The translations under genes and the position numbers were made by a program. The notes under the pieces were generated by a model. It searched no databases and was not told where the DNA came from. It was given only the letters and a program-made list of their open reading frames with translations. Shown here piece after piece: positions 28,444 through 40,987 of a stretch of 64,000 nt of DNA (positions are counted from its first letter, which is position 1; every line of letters starts with the position of its first letter). The stretch is from Polyporus tsugae (lineage: Eukaryota; Basidiomycota; Agaricomycetes; Polyporales; Polyporaceae): positions 2,177,501 through 2,241,500 of the forward strand of contig JAHRBS010000010.1 of assembly GCA_024305745.1 (NCBI GenBank), written 5' to 3'.

Positions 28444-30174
28444 CTATGCAGCGAGGATGGTCTTGCTGAGCTGAGGTGAGGCCGTCGCGGCCTTGACGGA
28501 GACGATCTCCGGCTGCCAGCCAGTCACCTCGGGGGTGGGCCGTCGCTGCTGCGGCTCCGCGGACAGGGGCACTGAGCCTCGGCGTACAAAGTAATCGGTC
28601 TGCTGGTCATGCCGCGCCTGCTGCATGGGTGAGGAGGGATAGTAAGGAACGGGCATCGATGCGGCCTTGCGCGGCGTGGGCGGTGAAGGACCATTCGACT
28701 GGAGGGAGGCAATGTCGGAGAGGGGGGTGTTGGGCAACCGAATGCCGCCCTCAAGAGGGATCAAAGGAGGGGACTGCGAGTTAAGATCGCGGAGGATGGG
28801 GAAGGCTGAGGCGGAAGGGGAGTTGAACGACGATGGTGGGTTGGATCCTCCCGAGTACACCGACACTGCGGAGAACGAGGCGGCGTCAGCTAACTTGATT
28901 CACTGACCCGGGGACTTCGCACTCTTACCAGACTCGTCCCAGTCACTGCTGGCGGAGTGCACCGACGATGCAGAAGACGACGAGACAGACGCGCGGCGAG
29001 GCATCACGTTGTCCATCTCGGACGGCTCCTTCTTGATCATCTGGGGCGGAATCTTCGCGGCCTTGGGTGAACCTCCGTTCACCTTCGGCTGCTTGCGCGT
29101 CTTGCTGCCCGCGCGGAGCTCGTCGAAACGGAGCGGGCGCGGGCGCAGGTGGGTGCGCTCATAGAGGCCGCACTTGTTGCAGACGATCTTGCCAGGATTC
29201 AGCGTCGAGCGCCGCCAACTCGGAGGCTCCGTCGTGTGACAGTTGAAGCACCGTCTGCGCAGGTACTGAGTCTCCTTGGACGCGGCGTCGTCCGTATGCT
29301 GAACCATCATGCCCGCGTGTGGCGAGATGCAAGGAAGTGGTGGCATGCCCGCTGACGAGGGTCGGCTCCAGGGTGTTTGGGAGGGGACAATGACGGGGCC
29401 GTCCTCGGTCTTGATACCGTCTAGATGGTGGTGGAAGTCGTGGTACGGCGGGTGCGGAGAGCTGTTCATCGATACCGTGTGCGCGAAGGGCTCGTCCATG
29501 CCTGGGTGAATGGGCTCGCACATGGACATGTGCGGGGAACCGTCGAGAGACAAAGGCTCGGAGTACATGGTGCTGGGGCGCGAACCGAAGGAGCTCACCG
29601 AGTCGTGATCACTGCCCATGAACGGAGGAGTGTTGTAGGGCATGTGCTCGGCGCGGTCGTGTCGAACGTAGGGGAAGGTCGCGCGACGCGTCATGGCAAT
29701 GTCGTGGGGGTGGCGCATCTGGTGCGCGACATGGTGGTGGCCGTTCGCGGTCTGGGGGATGCCGGACCAGTTGCCTCCGTGGAAGGCTGGCTCAGCGGAC
29801 TGCTGGTGGCGGTGGTCAATGTACACGTCCTGGTGTACGGACTGCTGGGGAATGTCGTGGTCGTACAACTCCTCGAGGAGGGAGCCGCGGGAGCCCGGAG
29901 GGGTGGGGAAGGAGGTAGGGTATCCTGCAGACCACATCTGCGCGGGCTCCATGGACGGGTGGTGGTGGTGGTGGTGGTGGTCGGTGACGACGACTGCGCC
30001 CTCGTCGGGATGGTCGAGGAAGTTGCGATGGAAGTGGAGGTCGATCGGAGCCTTGTAGTTGGGGGGGGTGGCGTAGTGGTGCATGTCGTCGGAGGAGATG
30101 GACGTCCTCGGGGAGGGGGTGCGGGGTGTGGACGCGTCTGAGTAGGAGGTGTAGTCGAAGTGTAGGGAGTCCAT
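28444..30174 (-). CDS. GATA-type zinc-finger transcription factor
   Basis: DNA-binding regulator with one GATA finger at 29170-29250: C-x2-C, then 19 residues containing PPSWRRS, then C-x2-C, followed by GLYERTHLRPRPLRFDELR. The start is taken as ATG 30174 (MDSLHFDYTSYSD); the open frame continues upstream but without an ATG. The N-terminal 300 residues are low complexity, rich in His, Ser and Pro, with a run of seven histidines (about 29958-29980). Basic stretches after the finger (KTRKQPK, PQMIKKEPSE) look like a nuclear signal. One intron lies near 28867-28910 (gtaaga to ccgcag), after which the last exon (VSVYSGGSNPPSSF onward) runs to 28444. Targets are unknown; fungal GATA factors control nitrogen use, iron, light or development. 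Confidence 0.88.
29170..29250 (-). other. GATA zinc finger
   Basis: Codons for the four zinc-binding cysteines span these bases. The loop between the Cys pairs is 19 residues by direct count, two longer than the 17-residue loop of the commonest fungal and animal fingers. Confidence 0.9.
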
Positions 30175-31154
30175 GGAGTCGCGTTGTACGTCTGCGTCTG
30201 GAAGGGTCTGGCAGAAAGGAAGCCGAACAGAGACAGACGGAAGAGAGGGCTCGAGGGGCACGGAAATATGAGGCCTGGCGGGCTGCCTCGCTTGCGACGG
30301 GTTAAGAGACTCTTGCCTCTCCGTACCCGGCAGAAGCGGTCCCTCGGGGTCTCACCAACCTGTGCAACTGTCTACGAATGGCTTAGCCGCTTCTTTCCCA
30401 CTGCGAATCCAGACGGACGGCTCCTGCCACGCCCCATGCCACCCTTGAGCACCGCCAGCCCATGGCCACCTCACTCCAGTCCACGCGCCCCCTCCCTTCC
30501 ACACAGAATCCCCATCCGCCCCGCCTCCCGCTCCCCCCACACACCCACGTCCACCGCGCCCTGCTGTTGACACAGTCAATCCTAAGTCGCCAGCGCACAC
30601 GGCACCCACCCACCAGTGCCGCCCACGGGCCGTCGCCCGTCGCCGCATCGGTTAACGTCCGCGCTCGTTCGGAGGTTGGACACTTACTCCGATTTCTGAA
30701 CGCCCCCTTCCTTATGTGGGAGGTTCACAGGCGTCCGCTCGCAACCGAACTGAGGGAGGGCCTCCCCTCATCTCTCCACGCGATCTCGCCAAATCCGCCC
30801 ACCCGAAGATCCCTCCCTCGGCCCATCCCGCCACCAGCCCCTCCGTCTCACCAGCTATCGCGCCAGCGTCTGCACAAGCCGCGTCGCCGCCAGACACGCA
30901 CTCGCCCTCCCTTCTGTGGTCCTTCCATTGCCCAATCCTAGCCCACACAACATATCCTACACCGCGTCCCAGACGCCACCCCTCGCAATGCCTCCTTGCA
31001 ATCACCTTCGCTCCAGATCCAGCAACCCCAGGCTGTGCCCGAGGACGCTCCTCCCAACCTCCTACCTAGATAGCGAGCAGCGCCTTCCACATATCCCACA
31101 GCGCTCCAGTCCTCTGCGTTTCAGACATAGCATCCCATTTCACATATACGGATC
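30175..31154. promoter_or_regulatory. Upstream region of the GATA gene
   Basis: About 980 bp between the GATA start and the 3' end of the ING-family gene, both on the minus strand. It is C-rich on the plus strand with pyrimidine tracts (about 30460-30960), typical of fungal promoters and long 5' leaders. The proline-rich plus ORFs are by-products of this composition. Confidence 0.5.
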
Positions 31155-32861
31155 CTACTGTTTCTTCCGTCCTTTCCGGCCACCCCCAGTCGAGGCCGAA
31201 CTCGCGGCCATCGGCGGCGTGTACGTGTCCAGAATCCCTAGCCTTTGCTTGCAGTCGTTGCAATACCAGGTGTCGGGCAGCGGCGGCTTGAGGTCAACAC
31301 ATGAGAGATGGAACTGTGTCATAAAGTCGCGTCAGCCAAAACGTAAAGACACTGTCAGACGCTGCCAGAAGCATGCCCATAGCTATAGCGCCCGGCGAAG
31401 AAAAGAGGCTTTGCCTTACCCATTGATATTTGCACTCCTCGTTGTCGCACGCGATCATCTGCACGACGCCACGAAGCCGATGGTCAGCATCGCCCCCCCC
31501 CCCCGACCACTTCACGCTTCGCCACACCACAGCCGGCAACAGCGCGCGCGTGTGCCACAGCGGACGGACGCACCTCTCCGTAAGAAAGCTTCTGGCAATA
31601 GCAGTAGAGCTCCTGGTCCTCCCCATCGGCCCCATCTTCGCCGGCCTCGTCCTCCTCGCCCTCGGCGTCTTCGTCGTCTAACCCGGCCGATGCAGTGAAG
31701 CGACGAGACCGCATCGGAGATTGCCTCGGGTGCACCATTCGCGACATCGATCTTTGGGTCGTGCCATTGTTGCTGTGGCTGCTACTCGCCACGGGCACTG
31801 GGCTCGGCAGCTTGATGCTGCCAGCCGACGACGTAGTTTTTCGCTCTGGATGACAATAAGAAAGGTCAACGTGTAAGCCGGCGTATGACAATGACAAAGG
31901 CATCTAAAATGTAATGATTGCGCGGACGGACAAATGGCGACGCCACGGGGAGTGGTGCATGCACATAACCAAGGCGTTGCATGGTGGCCGACCACAGCAG
32001 AGGCTGGGACACGTACTCTTCGGGGGCGGAGGAGCAGAAACGGGGGCGGGTGCCGTAGGGACCTCGATGGCTTGGGCTGCTGCTCGTAGGCTCTGGATCT
32101 GCTGCACCGTGCTCTCTACGCTGCTTAGGAAGTGCTGCGTCGCGGGCAAGCCCGGTTCCTCGCCTTGGAGTTTCAGTATCTTCTGCAGATCGTGCTGCAA
32201 GCGGGCCATGGCGCGCTCAAAGATCTTGACGAGCCGGTCCGACAATGCGACCTTTTCGGCCGCGAGCGCGTCCAGGTCCGCGTACAGACCGCTGACGGTG
32301 TCCGGGATGGCCGCATCCTTGCCGGGGAGTGGCTGGCCCGCGTTCTTGGACGAGTGACGGAAGTACTTCTGGGTCTCCTTGCGGATTTCCTCGGCAAGCT
32401 CTGCACGCACGCGGGACCGAACGCGATCCCGGTCGGATATGCGGGTATTCTAATGAGTACGAACGTGGGAGGAGGAACGTGAGACGGCACACATGCCTTG
32501 GGACCTGATATCCCGATGCTTGATCTCCACAAGAATGTGTTGCGCCTCGCTCGGCAAGTTCTCCAGACCTGTACGATCTCGACAAGTTAGTATTCTACTA
32601 CCGCTCACGCCCGATACTTCAGCGTGTGACCTGCACGACCGAGTACGGAGTTGAACGGCGTCAGAGCGCCAGGCAAGACAGTTGGGTCGGACGCCGGACG
32701 GGCATGAATTGAATTCCGCCCGACCATGAATTGCGATATGAAACGTCTTGTGCAGGCAGCAGCGCTATCTATGGTGGCAACGGAGCCCGGAAGGGTCAAC
32801 ATCACTCACTAGCAAGGTACTCGGTCGCGATATTCGCAGCCTCTTCGAGGTTGGCGTTCAT
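31155..32861 (-). CDS. ING-family PHD-finger protein (Yng2-like)
   Basis: Histone-reader subunit of a histone acetyltransferase or deacetylase complex, in the nucleus. The ATG at 32861 gives MNANLEEAANIATEYLA, then SLENLPSEAQHILVEIKHRD, the ING N-terminal helix. A GC-AG intron (32401-32496) joins RSQ to ELAEEIRKETQKYFRHS; the rest of the coiled ING domain follows to about 32030. A Ser-rich, then acidic, linker precedes the PHD finger, which is split over three exons: ELYCYCQKLSYGE, MIACDNEECKYQW and FHLSCVDLKPPLPDTWYCND. The C4HC3 zinc ligands are complete. The protein ends with a basic tail, GGRKGRKKQ, of the type that binds phosphoinositides in ING proteins. Length and the short tail fit Yng2 of NuA4. 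Confidence 0.92.
31493..31504. repeat. Run of 12 C within an ING intron
   Basis: Twelve consecutive C on the plus strand (G on the transcribed strand) inside the intron between the first two PHD exons. Likely length-variable. Confidence 0.85.
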
Positions 32862-35800
32862 GGTTAAGTGGCTGAATGTGTAGTAGTTGGGATCTGATCT
32901 TAAATGCGCAGCACGGTGCAGAAAACCGTTGATTGAGGAGCTCCGAAGACGGAGTGTCGCAAGCCAAGTCCGAAAAGCAGTGCCGACGGTTGGAGAGACG
33001 ACTCTGGAGTCCAGAGTGCCACGGGAGGATCCAGGACGGGATAGCGATCAGAACCTCGAGGTTGATGGCGCAGAGAGAGAGCTGCCCCGGCGTCTGAGGC
33101 TTGAGTAGCCGCTGAATAACCGCTTGCCGAATATGGGCACGTCACATGCGTGTCACAACTATGTAGGTCATGCTGAGCTCATCGCGACATGCGTGACAAT
33201 GTGGTTGCGAATGGCGAGGGTCGTGGGAAAGGCGAGTTGTCGGAGTCAAAGTTGGCGCTGGGCCGATCGGGCGGGCGAGGACGGCGATATTGAGAGGTGG
33301 CGGCGCGGGGGGACCATGTGCTCACGTCGGGTCGGTAATCTCGACGGCTTTTTGTCGGTGCACGAGGCTCTCGCACACGGACACCTGTGCAGCGGCCCAC
33401 CCACCTCCTTGGGCCCGCAGACAGCTGCAAGTGCTCACGTCCACCTGCAGTGTTGTCCCCCAGCTCCAGCTCCACCGTTCACCCTCGGTTGACAGCCAGA
33501 GCCATGCGGCTGTGTCCTGGGCTGTCCTCGATGTGACCCCTTGCCCTGTCTCAGCGCTCACGATATCGACATCCGTGTAGCTGCTCGTCACATCCGGAAA
33601 TGCGCCGCCCTTCCTGAGGCTCACGGACTCTGACACTGGACCAGTACTTACGGCAGGCCGAATATTGCGCACAAAATCGCCCACGTATTTAGGTGAGTCC
33701 GTATCCCCACCGATCAGGGAAAGAGTGACTTGCCAGAATGAGCAGCCTGAAAAGCTTACGGCCTTGTGGCGCTCTCTATGCCGTGATAATTGCAACCTGT
33801 TTTACCTTTAGGACACCGGGTCGCCGTAATTTCAGACGCGCGGTATGGTGTCCTGCAACCTGCGTAACATGACTCAACCGTGTCGTAAACAGGTCACCTC
33901 CCTGTTTTTTTTTCCCGCCAACCCGCGCGGTGCACCCTCTCATCCGCGACTCCGAGTGACCGACGCTGACCAACGGCCTGCACAGCGCAACTGTGCAAGC
34001 AATTATCGCCGCCGTGCGCCGTTGCAGTACGGGCTCATATCTGCGTCGTCGTGATGCTTGTGCGTCCTCTCAGGTCGGACCACCACCCGCGGGGTTTCCC
34101 ACAGAATTGGTCATTTACCAGGGCAAGTCGGCTTTCAGCTATCCAGGGCCAGGAGTGGGCTAGGGGATCCAGCCTGGTAACTTCTCGAAGAAATTTACCG
34201 TCCTTAGCGAGGACCGCCCTTCCCGTGAGTAATGAGAACTGACACCCTAGCCCCGCCATGCAGGAGGCCTTCCCCGCACCTCGGCATTCCACGCTCGTCC
34301 GACCCTCTCGCATACGACAAAGTTCTGCTGGGACTGTGTTGCTCGCCAAGGTTCGCGGGTACGTATGACGATAACGCTCGCACGCGGCTGTCGGGGAGCC
34401 GCCGGGTGCGTACCTTAGCTTCTGCGTTCTGGTTCCTGCCTCTTCTAACGCAGGGGACGGTGCCAGCCCCCTCAGCTGGGCCGAACCTTCCCCATCCGTG
34501 CGCTGAAACGAAGCATGCAGGGGTTCCGGCTAGCAACCTGAAACACGAAGAAGCACGCACTGAAGGCACCGTCTGGGCTTCAAACTCAGTCAACCAACTC
34601 AGGTTCTACTGGCCCCGTCCCGGACACGGCGGGCCTCCAGGCTCAGGATTCCACCCTCTTCGCTTTCGACGGGGGTCCCGCTGACGTTATTCACCAAAAC
34701 TCTGTCAACGTCCTTCCTCCGCGGGCTCTAGTTCGGTCACAGGTGGGCCCCATGTTAGAAGGATAGTTGGAGATAGAGACGCAGATAATGCGATTGTGCT
34801 TCCCCTGTGTCGCTCACGACCAATAGAATGTCCACTTTCCATGCATCTAACGTCAAAGGGGTGCATTTAGCCGAGGCCATACATCCTTCTGGCCATGAGA
34901 ACGAAGGGGTTCGTTTAGTCATGCACGCTGCCAAGTTCCAACGACAATCACGAGCACGAGGTTATCGGTCGACGCAGGAGCCCGTGCCAGAGAGCACTTG
35001 CTTAAGCACAATCGCCCTCGCGGCACTAGTACTATGCACAAACTTGGTAAGGTATACGAAGTTCGCGCCGTGGCCGTCGCACATGGAAAGTTACGCGGCT
35101 CGCTTGCGCGAGCGGCAGATAAGCATTCGAAGTAGGTAAGTGTCGCACGCATATGGGGAGACTCCACGATCGAGCTCTGACCCACGTCGTTCAAACCCAT
35201 CGATTTACATGAGTCTAAGACTCTAAGCTCTAAACCACGGACAATATTTGGTAATGGCCATGTCGCAATCCATGCAACAGGCTATTGCGACATTCGCGCA
35301 ATGCCACATGATGGCACAAGTTGCACCCTTTCGCTGTCAAAAACTTTTCAGAGGCCGGACAGTATCGTTCCAATCCGGCCTCGCTTGTTGTTCTGCCGGA
35401 GATTGGTAGCACGATCGGTTCGAAGGTGCGAGCGGCACTAGTACATTCCATCTGCTGCTCTGCCGCGCCACAAAATCGCAGAGCATAAGTACGTTCGTGG
35501 AGGGCGCGCGCACGATAGTCCAGTGTTGCCCACTTGGTTGCCCACTAAATAAGAACAAATCGAATAGTGGCCAGCCAGGCCAAGTTTTCAGCCGGCGGAA
35601 TAGCGAGGAACTCCGAGAAGTTGAACTTGACGAGAACTCCGTCGAAATCGCCCCAGATGTGGATGTCGACATGCGAACGCCGCAGAGCCATCTAAGGGCA
35701 AACATGCGGTAAATAAACAGTTCTGGCCAACAACCACTTCCGTCCACTATTGACCCACTGGTACAACCACCGGCACTGGTTCGCCCTCTGGTTTGGGAAA

Positions 35801-37364
35801 GTTCGCGATGTGGCGTCCCAAGAAACCGCGCTGCCCACAGGATTGGAACATGCCAACAAGCTTCTAAAGATGGCGCATTGGTGAGATCCTATGACGACCA
35901 ATGAAAAATCGCGAAGGATAGAAGATAGGCGTGGGGGCCACCCGCGAACGATTGAAAACAAGGTTTACGTTCCCGCACATGGGGACACGAGATAGGGAGA
36001 GGAGTAGAGATCTTGCCTTCGCGCCGCCATTATGTTTCAATGTCAAGCCGTGATGTAGCCTTGCGGCAGAGCGCAGGTGCCGGCGACCAAAGCCTTGTCG
36101 GCCGCCAGCGCGCCACCAGCGAATTCGAAGAGCTGACGATGTACTGACAGCGACGCACACGGTGACAGTTCAGAGTTGGGGTCCAGGACTGGTCCACGGT
36201 CAGGAGGCCCCGTCCGGACATACGCGCACACGCGGTGCGGGGTTCCACACTTCCACGCACGCCGTCGAATTCGAACCTGGGGCGTCCAGTGATAGCGTTT
36301 TTGAGGTCTGGGCATGTGCAATCGGACATCGCGCCGCCCAGATCCTGTACTTACACTGGGACCGAGTGGCTGGGTCTCGGGCGATCGTTCGCATTGTGGC
36401 GAAAACGCTCACGAGGGGATCCCGACCGACGTCCGAGGGAAGCCCAGGTATGCTGGTGGAGGCATGTGTGTCACTCGCGCTGCCTGCGCCATATGTATGA
36501 CCGTGTGGCCGCGGGTGGTTCGTATACGGTGCCCACGCTGGTCATGCCGCAGGCCTGCTTATGGCCAGAGGAGCGTGCGCGTGCATATACATATGTACGA
36601 ACAACAGCATTGGTTCCACTCACGAAAGGGGGGCCATGTCAGTCCTTCCTGCATTCCGAGGAGGCATGGTCTTCCAACGGATAGTTGGTAGCATGATCCA
36701 GATCCCTAGACTCGCTATGTGGCGGCCGTTTACGGACTGGTGAGTGCCTTCTCTGGAGTAAGTACTGTGCGACAGCGTTCATGCCACTGAATTTGAAGCA
36801 TTTGGGACCGGATGAAATTTGAAGGATCCCGGCGACGAGACTCGTCATCTTTCTACCATGACATCAGCAAATTTATCGCAGGTACTTGGACCCCAAGGCT
36901 CACAGCATATTTTAGTGCAGGGTGCCGGCGGAAGGCCGCGGAACAAGTGCGCAGAAGACGGGCGAGCGACAAAGGGGAAAAAGTAGCCGACGAACCATAT
37001 GTTGCTGGAAGGTAAGAGACAGAGACACATTGTAACATTCAATGCGGACGGATGCTGAACAGTGGTGGGTGGGCACGATAAGTACCAGCAGAAGGAGGTT
37101 GGACAGAAGTCCGGAGCTTCACACAGCCTCGTGTCTCACACTACAAACCTTGACTTTCGGAGTTGGAATATTTACTAATCTATCAATCCCCAGAGTACTT
37201 GAGTGGTGGTATTAAGTGTAAGTAAGATACACTACACGGGGTATGTAAGTGGTCATTAATCATACGCGCCACGATGACGCTGGAATCCATGTTTGTCTCG
37301 TGGACAACGGTGTAGAGGACGCTACGGCCGACTTTGCCCCCTCGCTCTTGACTTCTTCGCCTCC
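32862..37364. other. Gene-poor region between divergent genes
   Basis: About 4.5 kb between the ING gene (minus) and the TRP-like gene (plus). No family is recognisable. Most ORFs are compositionally random. Two short minus-strand frames at 35545-35851 look more protein-like and are listed separately. Promoters of both flanking genes lie at its ends. Confidence 0.45.
35545..35851 (-). CDS. Possible small unrecognised gene or gene remnant
   Basis: Two short minus-strand frames read like protein. One starts at ATG 35851 (MFQSCGQRGFLGRHIANFPK) and stops at 35747. The second runs from ATG 35691 to 35545 and contains HVDIHIWGDFDGVLVKFNFS. They are in different frames and I could not join them with clear splice sites. 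No family is recognised. They may be remnants of a decayed gene or chance. Confidence 0.15.
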
Positions 37365-40300
37365 ATGGCTGGCTTCCAGGAGCCTGACCCACTATGGAGG
37401 GCTTTCCCCCGTCTCTTCTTGCTGCTTTCCTTCCTTGTCTCTCGCTTGATGCTTACGACCGCTCAACCTGCCACCCTCCAATTCTCTGACTGCTTTTCGA
37501 GCTCCAACACGTCCCAGAAACTCAACGTGGCTACCGTATACGCCCAATTCTTTCCTCAGAGTAGCAAAGGCGCATACATTAACTTCACCGTAATTGGCAC
37601 CTCGCCACAGGAAATCATTGCGGCCTCGAACGGGACAAATCCCGTTGCCAGTACGTACCTAAAGCTCCGTCTTGCGAACATGAGCATAACGCAAGTGCAC
37701 ACGACCTCCAGCGACCCTATTTACGACCACCGAAGTCCTCACCTTCCAGCAACCCAACCCCCAAGGCAATTCGTTCTTCTGCGCGACCTTGCGCCCTGCA
37801 TCCCCTCTCAGCGCGGCCGATCCTAATAACAGCTACTGTCCCCTCAGCCCCGGACCCTTCGCGTTCTCCTCGTTTGCCCAGATCCAACAGGGCTATGAGT
37901 TGGAGACATTCGACACCCGGCTTCGCGCCCTGGACCCGTTTCAAAATGAGCTTCTCTGCCTGGACGTGAACACAACGATACTCGTCCCAGGCACCAGCGG
38001 TCCTGCTCCGGTCTACGGCCACGCGAGTATCATCTTCTGGTGCACCGTTGGGTTGGCGATCGGGTATTGGGCCGTGGTGGGCATCGCACGCCTGGTGGCC
38101 GCATGGGGACGGGGATCGTCTAGGGGTGGGACCGGTGTCCTGGCGAAGGTGGAGGGTGCAGGCTTCATCCTGGCGAGCGCACTAAGCGGGGAAAGGTTCG
38201 CGTCGTCACCTGCGCTCATGCGTTTCTGTACGTGGTATTTGAATGCGGATGTGCAAAGGGGAACGGGCGGATGTGACGTCATTTTGCAGGTACGCCGTCG
38301 CTGAGGGACATCATCTTCCATACCCAATGGTGTGCGGTCCTATCAATGGTCGCGGTGCAGTGGCCCATGTTTACCTGTAAGCGGAACGCGTCCAATCATG
38401 TGTCTCCTGGTAGTTATTGACGAACCTCGATCAGATCCATTGTTGTCGCAGACTGCATGGGCGACTCTCAGTTACAGTGAGTGCCACCGATCGCATCCGC
38501 GCCACGATGTTCACTGATCTCCTTTGCAGACATATCGCTCGTCCAAGGGAAAGATGCCAGTCAACACCGTTGGAATCCGTTGACGGTCCAGCCCTACGAC
38601 CCTCCTTCCGATTTCACCGACCAATTGAACGACCCCTCTTCTCCCATATTTATCAACGAGTCTGCGCCGAACTTCCTATTCCAGCTACCGCCGAACGCAA
38701 CCACCGGGATCTCCGCCTTCGCGTGGTCTGTCGGATTACGACCACAAGACCTGTTCGGCATCTGTCTGTCTCTCTTCTTGGCTATCATCGCAGTAACCAT
38801 CGTGCTCAGCCTTCTGGTATGGGCGATCGACTTCCTCCTGTCGCTCATCACTGGTGCGGTAACCGGAGGCGCTCCGAACTCTGCTACCTTGGCAGGAACG
38901 CGAAGTCCTCGTTATTCCTCCGCAAGCAAGGATATCCTTGACGGCATTGGGATGTCCGCGAATGACGAGAACCGGTCGTTAAACGGCCACTTCTTGTTCT
39001 CTCGTCCAGCTTCTCGCTTTACCAATGGGCGAGCATGGTGGAAATGGAGAAGCAATTTTGTCTCCTTACACGGCAGTGCCCTACACGGCAACCTGGTCCG
39101 CGTTCTCGTCCTCTTCCACCTACCTATCACCATCTTCTCGTGCTATCACATGAGCCTCTCCAGGAGCCAAGCTTCGGTTGGATCCACTGTCCTCGCCGCG
39201 CTGTCGTTCGGATTTTTGTCCGTCCTAATACCCGCCTTCTTGGTATTCCGTCTCACGACCACGAGGACGAGCAAGCTATATGACGAGACCTGGACTCTCC
39301 TCTCCCTCGGACCGCTTTATAACCACTACAGGCACGGCTCCCAGCTATTCGCTTGCACCCTCTTCGCCATCAATATAGCTTTTGGGGTCACCATTGGTTT
39401 CGGCCAGCAGAGCGGGACCGCGCAGGCTATTATCATCCTGGTTGTCGAGGTGGCTGCCGCTCTCGGAACGAGCATCTGGCTACCTTGGGGCCACGGTGCA
39501 AGTATGGGGCTCATTAGCTTCCTGTTCTGCGTAGGCAGAATCGTGGTAGCGGTGCTTCTCGTCATCCTCACCCCAGTTGTAAGTTCCCAGTCACTTCCGT
39601 TTGTACGTAAGGCTGACCTGGGTCTCGGTCAGGTTTCCATTGGAGCTGGTGCGGCACAATGGGTCACATACGCGATTCTGTTCATCTTGGGGTTGATCTA
39701 CCTTGCGTTCTTGTTGATGCTTATCGTCAAGATTCTAGAGGCTACGCTTCGCATTATTGGCGGCATTGGATTCAGCACGAGCAAACATGTGGTCGACAGC
39801 GGCCTTCTCGGTACCCTAGGTCTCATGGGATGCTGCGGACCCCGACATCCCCACCGTAACCGCGGGTACGAGCCGACTGAAAACCGAGCTCCGTCGAATC
39901 TCGCGCTGCCCAGGCCGACGCCGCTGTACAAGGGTGCGACACCGCCTTCTTCGGGTCCGCCCTCCGTGCTTCGTCCAGAACATGCCATGCAGCCGTACAA
40001 GGAAGATAGCGACGACGAGACCGGCTTTATTATGGCCGCATGGCAACCGTTCCCTAGGCCCGGTCACGACCAGGTGGAGGAGCAGCGGGTCGCGAATCTC
40101 GAGCCGCCGAAGTCTGGATTCGCCAAGGTTGCAGGAGGACGCGCCCATTACGATTCGCCTTACGCCATTGCTTCCGGCTCCACCCAGACGTTCCCGTCGG
40201 TCGAGCGCGAGCGCAGGAGGGGCCCCAGTTCGCTCGCGAAGTCGACGCAGTCCATGGTCGAGGATTCGCCACCTCACACGCCGTCGATTGCCTCTGCGGC

Positions 40301-40739
40301 GAGGAGCCTCCCGCCGGGCGCGATGCCTCCTGCGCACATTCGCACGAAATCGCAGACGGCGATCATCGAGAACGTGCCGTTCATGGTGGCGCAGACTGGC
40401 AGCGGACGCGGAAGTGGGAGTGGCCCGCCGCCGGAGCTGCAGCATGCAGACGACGTCGCGGCGCTGGCCACACCGAAGAAGAATCATTGGTACAACAGGC
40501 GAAAGAGTCGCCGGATGAGCGACAGTGGTGTGGCGTTGAGCGACCCTACACCACCGGTCAGCCAGGAGACTGGTCGGTCATTCGTTGTCATGCGGAAGCC
40601 CCGTCCAGGCTTCCCGTCGTCGTCACAAGGTTCGTCGACATCACCATCGCCACGGGAGGGTGCGGACGAGCAGGGGCGCCGATCGTTCGCGGTCCTCCGA
40701 GGTACGACTCATTCAGACCCACAACGGCCGACGTTGTGA
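37365..40739 (+). CDS. Fungal TRP-like (FLC/Pkd2 family) membrane protein
   Basis: Multi-pass membrane protein of the fungal TRP-like family, with relatives in calcium and flavin transport at the ER, vacuole or plasma membrane. The ATG at 37365 begins MAGFQEPDPLWRAF and a signal peptide (LFLLLSFLVSRLML). The lumenal ML-like N-terminal domain follows: TLQFSDCFSSSNTSQKLNV, YINFTVIGTSPQEIIA, then across an intron ATLFTTTEVLTFQ. Small exons give TPSLRDIIFHTQWCAVLSMV and YPLLSQTAWATLSYN, then ISLVQGKDASQHRWNPLT. From about 38740 the TRP channel domain has eight or nine hydrophobic spans, with a 51-nt in-frame intron at about 39580-39630. The cytosolic C-terminal 300 residues are Pro/Ser/Arg-rich and lack a domain. 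Four introns in all are inferred. Confidence 0.88.
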
Positions 40740-40987
40740 TTTTTAGTCCGGACTGTTCCCTACTATACCATCATGTTGTCGCTGATGCTATCCATGCTGT
40801 CGTTCACCGTTAGCAGGTGTCGTTGCATACGTATATGTTATATCTCACATTTTCATTTTGTGTCTAGGACTGGATCACATTAGTTTGTACAATTGGGACA
40901 GCCTCTAACCTATACATGTCTCCTTTTTTTCTCCTGACGATAGCTTGCATACAATGTCCGTAGTCCGTATAGCGTTACAACTGAGTA
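40740..40987. terminator. Shared 3' region of convergent genes
   Basis: About 250 bp between the TRP-like stop (plus) and the CNH-like stop (minus). It is AT-rich with T runs, consistent with overlapping 3' UTRs and polyadenylation signals. Confidence 0.4.

Noticed and set aside
29425..30141. 238-codon plus-strand ORF rich in Val and Gly
   Set aside because: Antisense shadow of the His-rich part of the GATA factor.
36241..36300. Possible tRNA B-box (minus strand, ggttcgaattc)
   Set aside because: The flanking bases do not form a T-stem and no A-box lies at the right distance. A similar sequence at about 18804 fails the same test.
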